Of a stretch of 64,000 nt of DNA, positions 42,323 to 51,348 are shown in pieces; positions within the stretch are counted from its first letter, which is position 1, and each line of letters starts with the position of its first letter. Under the pieces are notes generated by a model. That model made no database searches and was not told the origin of the DNA. It was given only the letters and a program-made list of their open reading frames with translations. A program made the translations under genes and the position numbers. Source of the stretch: JAJXZJ01 sp050012855. GTDB taxonomy: Bacteria > Verrucomicrobiota > Verrucomicrobiia > Limisphaerales > J093. The stretch covers positions 1-64,000 of the forward strand of contig JBEKGJ010000022.1 of assembly GCA_050012855.1 (NCBI GenBank), written 5' to 3'.

Positions 42323-43111
42323 CTACGACGGCGGCTTGTGCTGGCCGGCGCGGGCCTTTAGCCAGTTCCAATCGGTCAAATTGCTTTGGGAGTAGCCACC
42401 GCCAGTGCCACCCTTGACCGGCGGTCGCAGCGTGTCCGGGGCCAGCCAGCGGTGACTCTCGACATGGCTATCGGCGAAGTGAATGCTGGCGGCCCCGTTG
42501 TGATACGACGCCGGCAGGTTGATCCACGGCTTCGTGTCCCAGGAGTTCACGAAAAACCCGTCGTTGATGGAGTCCGGGTGCTCATCGATGAAAACAAACG
42601 TCTGCGATGGCTGGACCAGGTCCGCCACTTTATAAATCTGGACGTAACCGGGATTGAACTGGTCGAGCGCCAGGTCGGGGTCGCCCACGAGCGAGTTCAT
42701 GGACATGCTGCGGATGCGCGGCCCGCACGCCGCCACGGACTTGTCCGACGGGCATTTGTAAATCGCGGTCGAGTTGACGAACGGAAAGAGCTTGCCGTTT
42801 TGGATGAGGGCCACGTTCGTGTTGTCCGGCGTGCTGAGCCAGTCCTCGACGTTGTTGACCCAGCTCTGACGGTCGGCGGTCGTCTGGACCCGGGCGTGGT
42901 TGTTGACGAGATAATCCGAGAAATCGTCCGAGTAGAACACCCAGCCCAGCCCGAGCTGGCGGAGGTTGTTGATGCAACCGACGGACTGCGCCTTGGCCTT
43001 GGCCTTGGCGAGCGCGGGCAACAGCAATCCCGCCAGGATCGCAATGATGGCGATGACCACCAACAATTCGATGAGGGTGAAAGCCCGCTGCCTCTCAGAG
43101 CTACCGCACAT
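42323..43111 (-). CDS. DUF1559-type prepilin-like secreted protein
   Basis: A 262-residue protein. QRAFTLIELLVVIAIIAILA then GLLLPALAKAKAKAQ is a type IV pilin-type leader and helix, with FTLIELLVV at about 10-18 (cleavage before F). Later ADSHVESHRWL is near the H-x9-DG-like C-terminal region found in the Planctomycetes/Verrucomicrobia paralogues. It has C-x-N-x-L-R-Q after the helix (CINNLRQLG). It is exported and processed like a pseudopilin. Family members occur in very many copies; their role is unknown. Confidence 0.92.
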   Translation of the reverse strand: MCGSSERQRAFTLIELLVVIAIIAILAGLLLPALAKAKAKAQSVGCINNLRQLGLGWVFYSDDFSDYLVNNHARVQTTADRQSWVNNVEDWLSTPDNTNVALIQNGKLFPFVNSTAIYKCPSDKSVAACGPRIRSMSMNSLVGDPDLALDQFNPGYVQIYKVADLVQPSQTFVFIDEHPDSINDGFFVNSWDTKPWINLPASYHNGAASIHFADSHVESHRWLAPDTLRPPVKGGTGGGYSQSNLTDWNWLKARAGQHKPPS

Positions 43112-43255
43112 AAGAGGGGATTTTGCCGGCAGCGAAGCCGGCTGCCAAGCGGATTCGGCCGGAGGCGGTATCGTGATCTGGTGGGGGGGCCCCCTGCGGA
43201 TGGCGGATGGCGGATGGCGGATGGCGAGAGAACTGATTGGCTCCCACCAGCCCGT

Positions 43256-44725
43256 TCACAGGGTTTCCGGGGTCAGATGATCCGTCGCGTCCTGGAACAG
43301 CTCGCGCACCTTCCGGGAGTAGAGATAGCGGTGGATTTCGAGGGCCGCCTTGCGCGCGTCGCGCACCGCGTGCACCACGAGGCTCGGGCCGCGCACCAGG
43401 TCGCCGCCGGCGAACACGCCCGGCAGGTTGGTCATCTGGCGGGGATCCACGATCACCATGCCCTGGTCGTTGATCGCGATCTGGCTGAGGTCGCTGCCAA
43501 GTGGAAACGGCTTGGGCTCGAACCCGAACGCGACCAGGATCACGTCCGCCGGCACATCGAACTCGGTGCCCGGCATCGGGGAGGGCTTGCGCCGGCCGGT
43601 GAGGTCGGGCCCGCCCAACTGGGTCCGCAGACAGCGGATACCGCTGACCTTGCCGGCGGCGTCGCCGAGCACCTCGGCCGGCGTGGCGAGCCAGATGAAG
43701 CGCGCGCCTTCCTCGACGCTGTTCTCGAATTCGCGGCGGCTGCCGGGCAGGTTGGCCTGGTCGCGGCGGTAAACGCAGGTGGTTTCGCGCGCGCCGCTGC
43801 GCATAGCCGTGCGGAGACAATCCATCGCCGTGTCGCCCCCGCCCAGCACGACCACCCGCCGGCCCGCGACAACGATGGGCGGGGTTTCGAGCGGCACCTC
43901 GGTGGCATGCTGGATGATGAACGGCAGGGCGCAATGGACGCCCTCCCGCTCCGCGCCCGGCACCGTCAGCAGCCGCGACTGCGGGGCGCCAAAGGCCAGG
44001 AAAATGGCGTCGAAGTGCGCCCGCAACTCGGCCAGCCGGACGTCCTCCCCGACGGTGGTGTTGAGCTCAAAGTTGATGCCGCGTTTGCGCAGCATGGCGA
44101 TGCGCCGCGCCACCACGGATCGTTCAAGCTTGAACGCCGGAATGCCGTTCACCAGCAGCCCGCCGGGAATGGCCTGGGATTCGAAGACGGTGACCTCGTA
44201 GCCGCGCTTGGCCAGTTCGTCGGCGCACGAAAGGCCGCCCGGCCCGGAGCCAAGGATCGCGACGCGAAACCCGTTGGGCGGCGCAGCGGACACGTCCGCG
44301 GTGCCATAGGCGAAGGCGTACTCGTTGAGAAAACGTTCGATCGCGGAGATGGAGATGGGTTCGGACTTGCCGTTCAAGATGCAGGCGCCCTCGCACAAAC
44401 GGTCGGTCGGGCACACGCGGGCGCAGATTTCCGGCAGGTTGCTCGTGGACCGCGTGAGCGCCGCGGCCTCCATGAACTGGCCTTCGGCCGTGAGCAGCAG
44501 CCATTCCGGGATGCGGCTGGCGAGCGGGCAACCGGCGACGCAGGACGGCTCGGGACAAAGGAGGCAGCGGCTGGCCTGTTCACGGGCGGTGGCCTCGTCG
44601 TAGGAGCCGTAAACTTCGAGGAAATCAGCGACGCGTTCGGCGGCGGCCCGTTTCGGCGGGGCGGAGCGCGACACCTCGAACCAGGCGTGCTGGGCCTTGC
44701 CAGGGATGGGCGTGGTTTCGTTCAT
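43256..44725 (-). CDS. glutamate synthase small subunit-like FAD oxidoreductase
   Basis: A 489-residue protein. The N-terminal domain has Fe-S cysteines (SRCLLCPEPSCVAGCP, then CARVCPTDRLCEGAC). It is followed by the FAD motif AILGSGPGGLSCADELAKRG and the NAD(P) motif VVVLGGGDTAMDCLRTA. This is the GltD/NfnB-like family, passing electrons between NAD(P)H and an Fe-S partner. No gltB is near. It could serve another enzyme. ATG at 44725 (MNETTP) is preferred over an earlier in-frame ATG. Confidence 0.9.
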   Translation of the reverse strand: MNETTPIPGKAQHAWFEVSRSAPPKRAAAERVADFLEVYGSYDEATAREQASRCLLCPEPSCVAGCPLASRIPEWLLLTAEGQFMEAAALTRSTSNLPEICARVCPTDRLCEGACILNGKSEPISISAIERFLNEYAFAYGTADVSAAPPNGFRVAILGSGPGGLSCADELAKRGYEVTVFESQAIPGGLLVNGIPAFKLERSVVARRIAMLRKRGINFELNTTVGEDVRLAELRAHFDAIFLAFGAPQSRLLTVPGAEREGVHCALPFIIQHATEVPLETPPIVVAGRRVVVLGGGDTAMDCLRTAMRSGARETTCVYRRDQANLPGSRREFENSVEEGARFIWLATPAEVLGDAAGKVSGIRCLRTQLGGPDLTGRRKPSPMPGTEFDVPADVILVAFGFEPKPFPLGSDLSQIAINDQGMVIVDPRQMTNLPGVFAGGDLVRGPSLVVHAVRDARKAALEIHRYLYSRKVRELFQDATDHLTPETL

Positions 44726-44793
44726 CGTCGTCCGCAAATCGCGGGCTGACTCTGGCACGCGGCCCGGCGTGCGGCAAGCGGCGATTCCGCGGG

Positions 44794-44927
44794 GTGCTGT
44801 CCTGATTCCAGCTCGCGGTGCGGCGCAATCAGAGTTCGCTTCGTTTGGAGTTCCGCCTTCAGGCGGCCCGGTCCGGCTGAAGCCGGATCTCCAAACTCCG
44901 TTCGATGGTCGAAATCAGGACACTGCT
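44794..44927. repeat. MITE-like element 1
   Basis: CTGTCCTGATT on the left and AATCAGGACAC on the right are inverted repeats flanking about 130 bases. Inside, TTTGGAGTTCCGCCTTCAGGC and GCCGGATCTCCAAA also pair. It lies upstream of lpxC. A second element with the same ends is at 48172. Confidence 0.65.
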
Positions 44928-45010
44928 TTCGGCGGCGGGTTCCCGGCGCCGAAGGCGAGCGCCACCGGCGCGCTTGCCAAGCGGCTTGGCGGCGTTGTTA
45001 AATCCCCGTT

Positions 45011-46360
45011 GTGTTGCAACAGCAAACCTTGCGTGACCCCGTGCGGCTGGCCGGTGTGGGGCTGCACAGCGGCAACCGGGTGAACCTTGCGTTTCTCCCG
45101 GCGGCCCCCAACTCCGGGATCCGGTTCCGCCGCGTGGACCTCGAGGGCCAGCCGGAAATCGAGGCCCGTCTCGAGAACGTGGCCGAAACCAACCGCTCGA
45201 CCACGCTGGCCAAGGGCAATGCCCGGATCCAAACCGTGGAGCACGTCCTCGCCGCCCTTGCCGGCCTGGGCGTGGACAACGCAATCGTGGAGGTGGACGC
45301 CCCGGAACCGCCGATCATGGACGGCAGCGCGCGGGACTACACGCGGGTGCTGGACGGCGTGGGGATGTTGCCGCAGGGCGAACCGCGTGACGTGGTCAGT
45401 GTGGCCGAACCACTCGATTTCTCCGCCGGCGAAACCTTCATGTCCATTTTTCCGAACGACCGGCTGCGAATCACCTGCACGAGCGCCGACCGGCTGGGCC
45501 GGTACACGCAGTTTTTCACGGTCGAGGTGACCCCCGAAACCTGGCGGCGGGAACTGTCGGCCGCGCGGACTTTCTGCTTCTTCGAGGAACTCGAATTTCT
45601 GGTCAAAAACGGCCTGATCAAGGGCGGCAGCCTCGAGAACGCCGTCGTCATCCGCGACGACGCCGTGCTGACCAACGAGCCCCTCCGCTACCCCGACGAA
45701 TTCGTCCGGCATAAGATCCTCGACATTCTCGGCGACCTCTATCTGCTCGGGCGCCCGCTGGTCGGGCATGTCGTGGCCGTCCGCCCGGGGCACGCCACGA
45801 ATTGCGAACTGGCGCGCCAAGTTGCGGCCCAGGGCCGGAAATCGCTGGTGGCGATGCAGGCCTTCACGCCACCGCCCACGGCCGTCACCTCCGAGGGCAA
45901 CCCGCTGCTCGAATCGCCGGTTTCTGACGGCGCCACGCTTGACATCCACCAGGTGATGAAGGTGCTGCCCCACCGCTACCCATTCCTGATGGTGGACCGG
46001 ATCACCAAGATCGAGGGCAACCGGATCGTCGGGCAGAAATTCGTGACGATCAACGAGCCGTTTTTCCAGGGCCATTTTCCCGGACACCCGATCATGCCGG
46101 GCGTGCTGCAACTCGAGGCCATGGCCCAGGTGGCGGGCATTCTGACGCTGAAGCGCGCAGAGAATGCCGGGAAACTCGCCTATTTCATGTCGGCGGAGTC
46201 GGTCAAGTGGCGGAAACCCGTCCATCCCGGGGACGTCCTGACGATTGATGTCGAACTCACCAAGGCCCGCGGCAAGATCGGCCGCGCGCAGGGCCGGTGC
46301 CTGGTGGACGGCGAGGTGGTCAGCGAGGCCGAGGTCACCTTCATGCTCATCGCGCCCTAG
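45011..46360 (+). CDS. lpxC/fabZ: LpxC-FabZ fusion
   Basis: A 449-residue bifunctional protein. Residues 1-290 are LpxC (UDP-3-O-acyl-GlcNAc deacetylase): zinc ligands H78 (TVEHVLAAL), H234 and D238 (RHKILD). Residues 305-449 are FabZ (hydroxyacyl-ACP dehydratase): HRYPFLMVDRI, GHFPGHPIMPG with H355, and E369. The fusion is known in Bacteroidetes and Verrucomicrobia. Start is a GTG. It is followed after 15 bases by lpxA, the lipid A initiation gene. LPS makes this a Gram-negative-type envelope. Confidence 0.96.
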   Translation: MLQQQTLRDPVRLAGVGLHSGNRVNLAFLPAAPNSGIRFRRVDLEGQPEIEARLENVAETNRSTTLAKGNARIQTVEHVLAALAGLGVDNAIVEVDAPEPPIMDGSARDYTRVLDGVGMLPQGEPRDVVSVAEPLDFSAGETFMSIFPNDRLRITCTSADRLGRYTQFFTVEVTPETWRRELSAARTFCFFEELEFLVKNGLIKGGSLENAVVIRDDAVLTNEPLRYPDEFVRHKILDILGDLYLLGRPLVGHVVAVRPGHATNCELARQVAAQGRKSLVAMQAFTPPPTAVTSEGNPLLESPVSDGATLDIHQVMKVLPHRYPFLMVDRITKIEGNRIVGQKFVTINEPFFQGHFPGHPIMPGVLQLEAMAQVAGILTLKRAENAGKLAYFMSAESVKWRKPVHPGDVLTIDVELTKARGKIGRAQGRCLVDGEVVSEAEVTFMLIAP

Positions 46361-46375
46361 CCCGCCGCCGCCCCC

Positions 46376-47143
46376 ATGATTCATCCCACCGCCATTGTCG
46401 ATTCACGAGCCCGGATTGGGACCGGCTGCGAAATTGGCCCCTACTGTGTCGTCGGCCCCGACGTGAGCCTGGGCGAGAGTTGTCGCCTCCATTCCCATGT
46501 CGTGATTGACGGCCACACGACCCTCGGACGGGACAACGAGATTTTTCCGTTCGCCTGCCTCGGCCTGAAAACGCAGGATCTGAAGTGGAAAGGCGGCGTC
46601 ACGCGGACGCAGATCGGCGACGCCAACACCTTCCGCGAATGCGTCACCGTTCACAGCGCCACGAGCGACGGCGAGACGACCGTGATCGGGTCGCACAACC
46701 ACATCCTCGCCTACTGCCATCTGGCGCACAACGTGGTGCTCGGCAACCACATCATCATGTCCAGTTATGCCGGCCTCGCCGGACATGTGGTGGTGGGGGA
46801 CCACGCCGTCCTGGCGGGCTACGTCGCGGTGCATCAATTCTGCCGCATCGGCCAGATGGCGATCATCGGCGGGTGCTCGAAGGTGCGTCAGGACGTGCCG
46901 CCGTTCATGCTGGCTGACGGCAACCCCGCCCGGGTCCGCACCATCAACAAGGTGGGGCTCGAACGCAACGGCCTGCCCGAGGCCACCCAGGCCGCGCTGC
47001 GCCAGGCCTACAAGGTCCTCTTCCGCGACGGTCTCAACCTCGCGAACGCCATGGCCCGCATCGAGGCGGAACTGCCGGCCCTGCCCGAACTGGCGCACCT
47101 GGTGGCCTTCGTCCGCACCAGTGAACGCGGCATCTGCCGCTGA
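46376..47143 (+). CDS. lpxA: UDP-N-acetylglucosamine acyltransferase
   Basis: A 255-residue left-handed beta-helix protein with hexapeptide repeats (VGPDVSLGESCRLHSHVVID then GHTTLGRDNEIF). It transfers the acyl chain to UDP-GlcNAc in the first lipid A step. The conserved catalytic histidine is in the HLAHNVVLGNHII stretch. Length and C-terminal helices fit LpxA. Directly after lpxC-fabZ. Confidence 0.96.
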   Translation: MIHPTAIVDSRARIGTGCEIGPYCVVGPDVSLGESCRLHSHVVIDGHTTLGRDNEIFPFACLGLKTQDLKWKGGVTRTQIGDANTFRECVTVHSATSDGETTVIGSHNHILAYCHLAHNVVLGNHIIMSSYAGLAGHVVVGDHAVLAGYVAVHQFCRIGQMAIIGGCSKVRQDVPPFMLADGNPARVRTINKVGLERNGLPEATQAALRQAYKVLFRDGLNLANAMARIEAELPALPELAHLVAFVRTSERGICR

Positions 47144-47146
47144 GTC

Positions 47147-48175
47147 ATGGTGCGAGTCAATTCGTCGTTGAAGGCCGCCGCGTGGCTGCTGCTCGCGACC
47201 CTCTGCTGGTCAGTGAGCTTTACGGTGATGCGGGCCCTGGTGATCGTCCAACAGCGCGCCGTGCCCGGGGCCGGCACCTGGTTCATCGCCAACTGGTGCG
47301 TGGCGCTTCGTTTCGGACTCGCGGCGCTCGTCGTGCTGCTCTGGCAGGCGAGGTCCCTGTCGCGGCTCACCCGTTCGGAAATCGCCCAAGGCGCCGGGCT
47401 CGGCTTTTTCGGGGCCGGCGGGCTGGTCCTCCAGATGGACGGCCTGGCCTACACGTCCGCCTCGACCTCCGCGTTCCTGACGCAATGCTACTGCCTGATG
47501 ATCCCGCTGTGGGTGGCGATCACGGCCCGCCGATGGCCACCACCGTGGGTCGCGCTCAGTTGCGTCCTGGTCGTCGCCGGCGTGGCTATCCTCGCCGGCG
47601 TGGACTGGAGCACGTTCCGACTTGGTCGGGGCGAACTGGAAACGCTCCTGGCCTCCGTGCTGTTCACCGGCCAGATTCTCTGGCTGCAGCGAGCCGACTA
47701 CACCGGCAATGACGCCAATCGTTTCTCGCTCGTCATGTTCGTGGTCATGGCCCTGGGCAGCGCCGCCGCCGCCGCCACCAGCCGCCACGCCCCGGGCGAC
47801 TGGCTGCGCGCCTATGCGACGCCGCCCACGTGGGGGTTTCTGGCCGTGCTCGTGGTCATCTGCACCCTCGGCGGTTACCTGCTCATGAACCGCTGGCAAA
47901 CCCACGTCACCGCCACCGAGGCCGGGCTCATCTATTGCGCCGAACCGGTCTTTGCCAGTGCCGCCGCGCTCTTCCTGCCCGCCTGGTTTTCACGCTGGGC
48001 GGCGATCGCCTACCCCAATGAACTGCTCACCCGCAACCTCGTGGCCGGCGGCGGATTGGTTCTCCTGGCGAACGTCATCCTCCAGCTCGCGCCGGCCGGG
48101 ACGACCGCGCCGCCGGTCGCGCCAGCCGCCGGACGGCAACCGGCAGACGGTTCCGTGCTGCCCGATCACCGGTAG
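47147..48175 (+). CDS. EamA-family (DMT) transporter
   Basis: A 342-residue membrane protein with ten helices in two EamA halves (LLLATLCWSVSFTVMRAL..., then TLLASVLFTGQILWLQ...). Its start is three bases after the lpxA stop, so it may be cotranscribed. Substrate is unknown; drug/metabolite efflux is the family theme. The final 25 residues are Pro/Ala-rich, ending in the left edge of a MITE-like element. Confidence 0.88.
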   Translation: MVRVNSSLKAAAWLLLATLCWSVSFTVMRALVIVQQRAVPGAGTWFIANWCVALRFGLAALVVLLWQARSLSRLTRSEIAQGAGLGFFGAGGLVLQMDGLAYTSASTSAFLTQCYCLMIPLWVAITARRWPPPWVALSCVLVVAGVAILAGVDWSTFRLGRGELETLLASVLFTGQILWLQRADYTGNDANRFSLVMFVVMALGSAAAAATSRHAPGDWLRAYATPPTWGFLAVLVVICTLGGYLLMNRWQTHVTATEAGLIYCAEPVFASAAALFLPAWFSRWAAIAYPNELLTRNLVAGGGLVLLANVILQLAPAGTTAPPVAPAAGRQPADGSVLPDHR

Positions 48176-48292
48176 TGTCCCAATCTGGACGGAGCGCGGC
48201 TGTGTCGGAGACCAGCCGCAGCGGTTTCGGCCGGCTGCGGCTGACGCTTCGCGCACAGCCGCGCTCCGGGAAACGGCAAATCAGGACATTGC
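48172..48292. repeat. MITE-like element 2
   Basis: Terminal inverted repeats GTGTCCCAAT / AATCAGGACA-type, sharing the ends of element 1 (44794). Inside, GGAGCGCGGCTGTG pairs with CACAGCCGCGCTCC. The element is flanked by direct GATCACC copies (left ending at 48170 and right at 48300), which would fit a target-site duplication. Confidence 0.7.
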
Positions 48293-48373
48293 CGGATCAC
48301 CCCGCCGCTTGACAAAGCCGGGCCAAGTAACGAGAACGTGTCCGCTCTCCGGCACCCCCGGCGCCGCACACCG

Positions 48374-48466
48374 ATGCAACCAACCATCAGAGATGTCGTC
48401 AAACTGCTCAATCTTTCCGAGCGGACCGTTTACCGCTGGAACAGCGAACGCGCCCGAACCCCGTGA
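48374..48466 (+). pseudogene. truncated HTH-EIIA paralogue
   Basis: A 30-codon frame reading MQPTIRDVVKLLNLSERTVY then RWNSERARTP and stop. It is the N-terminal HTH of the excisionase-like type that starts the HTH-PTS EIIA proteins common in Verrucomicrobia (TIRDVVKLL-x-x-SE-x-T-x-YRW). A live relative sits at 50546 in the operon. The rest is absent, so it is a relic or a very short HTH peptide. Confidence 0.6.
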
Positions 48467-48551
48467 ACTTCAAATCACGAATGCATGGCGAACTTCAACT
48501 TCCAGCGGCTGCGTCCAAACCGCACGCGGCGGAGGCGGCGGAGGGCCGGCA

Positions 48552-50498
48552 ATGACGATCGGTACGATGCTGGTGGCGGCCGCGGGGGCCATCCTCCTCA
48601 GCTTGCTGGCGTCGTTGCGGGCGCCCCGCTGCTGGCTGGCGGCCCTGCTGACGAGCAGCCTCACGGCCCTCGCTGCCGCCGCCTGGGTGTTGGCCATCGG
48701 GGACGCGTGGGAATGGCGCAGCGCGTGGCTCCTCGGCGGCCAAAGCGTGCATCTGCGGCTGGATGGGGTGAGCGCCCTGTTCCTGGCCTTGCTGGCGCTG
48801 GTGGGCGGGGCCGGCGGCGCCTATTCGCGGGAGTACTGGGCGAAAGCGGCCCATCCCATTTCCGCAAGGCGGGGGCGGTGGTGGTGGAGTGCGATGCTGC
48901 TGTGCATGGCACTCGTGTTGCTGTGCTCGAACGGACTGCATTTCCTCATTGCCTGGGAGTTGTTCGCCCTGTGCGCCTACTTCCTGATCACCCTGGATGG
49001 GCGGCGACGCGAAGTGCGGGCCGCCGGCTGGCTTTACCTCGCCGCCTCCCACGCCGGCACGCTGGCGTTGTTCGCGTTTTTCTCGCTGCTGGCCGCCCGC
49101 ACCGGAAGCTGGGACCTGGGACCGATGCGGGAACAAGCTGGGTTGGCGCCGTTGTTCTGGCTGGCGCTGTTCGGTTTTGGCGTGAAGGCAGGTCTTTTTC
49201 CGCTCCACATCTGGCTGCCGTCGGCCCACGCGAATGCGCCCAGCCACGTCTCAGCCATCATGTCAGGCGTGGCCATCAAGATGGGCATCTACGGCATCGT
49301 GCGCTTCAGCGGTTGGTTGCCGTCGCCGGCGGCGGCGGGTTGGACGGTGACCGTGCTGGGCGTGGTGAGCGCGGTGCTCGGGGTGGCGTTCGCGCTGGGC
49401 CAGCACGATCTCAAGCGATTGCTCGCGTATCACAGCGTCGAGAACATCGGGATCATTCTCCTGGGGATTGGGTTCGCGATGGTGGCCACGGCGCACGGCC
49501 AGCCGGCCTGGGGCGCCCTGGCGCTGGCCGGCGGTTTGTTGCACGTCTGGAACCATGGTCTGTTCAAAGCACTGTTGTTTCTCGGCGCCGGATCGGTCCT
49601 GCACGCCACCGGCACGCGCGAGATGAGCCGGCTTGGCGGGCTGTGGCGGGCGATGCCGTGGACGGCTTCGTTGTTCGCACTCGGCGCGGTCGCCATTTCC
49701 GGATTGCCGCCTCTGAATGGGTTTGTGAGCGAATGGCTGGTTTATTTGGGGATGTTCGAGGCCGTCAACCAACCGGGCGCGGCGGCCGTGGCGGCGATGC
49801 CGGCCATCGTGCTGCTGGCCATGACCGGCGCGCTGGCGCTGGCTTGCTTCGTGAAGGTGTGCGGCGTGGTGTTTCTCGGCGCGCCGCGTTCCCCCACGGC
49901 CGAACACGTCCATGAATGCGGCCTCTGGATGCGCGGCCCGATGCTGGTCCTGGCGGCCGGTTGTGTGGCCATCGGCCTGGCGCCGGTGGTCTTTTGGCCA
50001 GGCGTGCACACGGCGGTGGTTGCGTGGCGGGGCACGTGGGCGGACGTCCCGGCGCCGGAATCGTTGACGACGCTCGGCCTGGTTCACGTGGCCTTGGCCG
50101 TGGCGGCGGGCGCGGGTGCCGTCTGGCTGTGGCGGCGGGCGCACCGGGGCGGTTGGGTAAGGGCCGGGACCTGGGACTGTGGTTACGCAGCGCCCTCGGC
50201 GCGGATGCAATACACGGCGGGATCGTTTGCCGGTATCATCACGGAATGGTTTGCGTGGATTCTCCAGCCGGAGAAACACGAGCATCGGCCGGAAGAAACG
50301 TTCCCCCGGCGGGCAGCCTTTGAAGAGCACACGCCGGAAACAGTGCTGGAGCGGGTGATCGAGCCGTGCGCGCGGCGGGTGATGTGGGTATCCGGAGTGG
50401 CCCGGCGGCTGCAGCACGGGCGGACGCACGCCTACATCCTTTACTTGATTTTCGGCCTGGCCGCGGTGGCGGCCATGACCCTGGCATGGAGCCGGTGA
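48552..50498 (+). CDS. hyfB: Hyf/Hyc-like membrane subunit B, copy A
   Basis: A 648-residue NuoL/M-type proton-translocating subunit with about 16 helices. LLCSNGLHFLIAWELFALCA, then GVKAGLFPLHIWLPSAHANA and FALGQHDLKRLLAYHSVENI (the lysine/histidine helix) are conserved. The C-terminal TWDCGYAAPSARMQYTAGSF motif is typical of HyfB. It begins the first complex. The next gene is a regulatory HTH-EIIA, 47 bases downstream. Start at 48552 has GGAGGGCC before it. Confidence 0.93.
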   Translation: MTIGTMLVAAAGAILLSLLASLRAPRCWLAALLTSSLTALAAAAWVLAIGDAWEWRSAWLLGGQSVHLRLDGVSALFLALLALVGGAGGAYSREYWAKAAHPISARRGRWWWSAMLLCMALVLLCSNGLHFLIAWELFALCAYFLITLDGRRREVRAAGWLYLAASHAGTLALFAFFSLLAARTGSWDLGPMREQAGLAPLFWLALFGFGVKAGLFPLHIWLPSAHANAPSHVSAIMSGVAIKMGIYGIVRFSGWLPSPAAAGWTVTVLGVVSAVLGVAFALGQHDLKRLLAYHSVENIGIILLGIGFAMVATAHGQPAWGALALAGGLLHVWNHGLFKALLFLGAGSVLHATGTREMSRLGGLWRAMPWTASLFALGAVAISGLPPLNGFVSEWLVYLGMFEAVNQPGAAAVAAMPAIVLLAMTGALALACFVKVCGVVFLGAPRSPTAEHVHECGLWMRGPMLVLAAGCVAIGLAPVVFWPGVHTAVVAWRGTWADVPAPESLTTLGLVHVALAVAAGAGAVWLWRRAHRGGWVRAGTWDCGYAAPSARMQYTAGSFAGIITEWFAWILQPEKHEHRPEETFPRRAAFEEHTPETVLERVIEPCARRVMWVSGVARRLQHGRTHAYILYLIFGLAAVAAMTLAWSR

Positions 50499-50545
50499 AG
50501 GCAGACAATCCCGAGCCGGGAGACATAACCAATTATTGACCCGAC

Positions 50546-51253
50546 ATGTACTTGAATTTGGTGGAGCTGGCCGAGTCATTCGGCGTGGCAGAAAAAGTGG
50601 TTGCGGATTGGATTCGCGACGAGGGGCTGCCGTGTGTGCCCGATCGCGGGCGGTTGCTGTTCGACCGGGCGCGGGTGGCCCACTGGGCGGCCGCGCACGG
50701 ATTGACCGCGCGGGCCGGCTTCCTCGCTCCCGAGAACGGGGCCTTCACGAGTGGTTTGGCGCTGGCGCCGATGCTGCGAACCGGTGGAATCTGGCGCGCT
50801 GTTCCCGCGTCCGGCGTGACCGCCATCCTCGAACGGATCATGGCGGCGTTGCCGGGCGTTCCCCAACCAGTGCGCGCGTTGCTGGGGCAACGATTGCGTG
50901 CCAGGGGCGGCATCAATTGGGCGCCGGTGGGCGGTGGTTTCGCGCTGCCGCACTTCAGCTCGCGGGTGACGTTGGGCCGCGACGCCGGCATGGTCGCGCT
51001 GCTCCTGTTGCGCGAGGCGCTCCCGCTGGCCGAACCACCGTCCGATGGCACCGCGGTGACGCGGCTGTTCTTCTTCATCCCGCCTTCGCCGCGGGCACAC
51101 CTAGACACGCTGGCCCGGCTCAGCCGCGCGGTCGCGCAGGGGCCGCTGCGTGACTTGGTGGAGCGAGGCGCGCCGGACGAGGAACTTTTTCAGGCGCTGG
51201 CGGCCGCCGACGCCTTGGGCGGCACGGAAGGCAAGCACGAAAACCACTCATGA
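50546..51253 (+). CDS. HTH-PTS EIIA (PtsN-like) regulatory protein
   Basis: A 235-residue protein. Residues 1-50 form an excisionase-like HTH (LVELAESFGVAEKVVADWIR). Residues about 75-225 are a PTS EIIA domain with the phosphorylatable histidine in GGFALPHFSSR (H136). EIIANtr-like proteins signal phosphorylation state. It lies inside the hyf operon between subunits B and C, so it could tie the complex to a phosphorelay. This pairing is unusual. Confidence 0.87.
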   Translation: MYLNLVELAESFGVAEKVVADWIRDEGLPCVPDRGRLLFDRARVAHWAAAHGLTARAGFLAPENGAFTSGLALAPMLRTGGIWRAVPASGVTAILERIMAALPGVPQPVRALLGQRLRARGGINWAPVGGGFALPHFSSRVTLGRDAGMVALLLLREALPLAEPPSDGTAVTRLFFFIPPSPRAHLDTLARLSRAVAQGPLRDLVERGAPDEELFQALAAADALGGTEGKHENHS

Positions 51254-51348
51254 CGATGGGTCTGCTCATTGTGTTCGCCATCCTCGCCGGGGCGGCCGCC
51301 GCGCTGACGGTTGTGGGAGCGCCGGTGGTTGGGGGGAACGCGCGATGA
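51250..51348 (+). CDS. 32-residue single-helix membrane protein
   Basis: A very short frame, starting ATGA over the EIIA stop and ending TGA over the next ATG. It reads MTMGLLIVFAILAGAAAALT then VVGAPVVGGNAR, one clear transmembrane helix. The exact end-to-end overlaps on both sides (4 bases each) argue that it is translated. It could be a small accessory subunit of the complex. Without a homologue the role is inference. Confidence 0.6.
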   Translation: MTMGLLIVFAILAGAAAALTVVGAPVVGGNAR

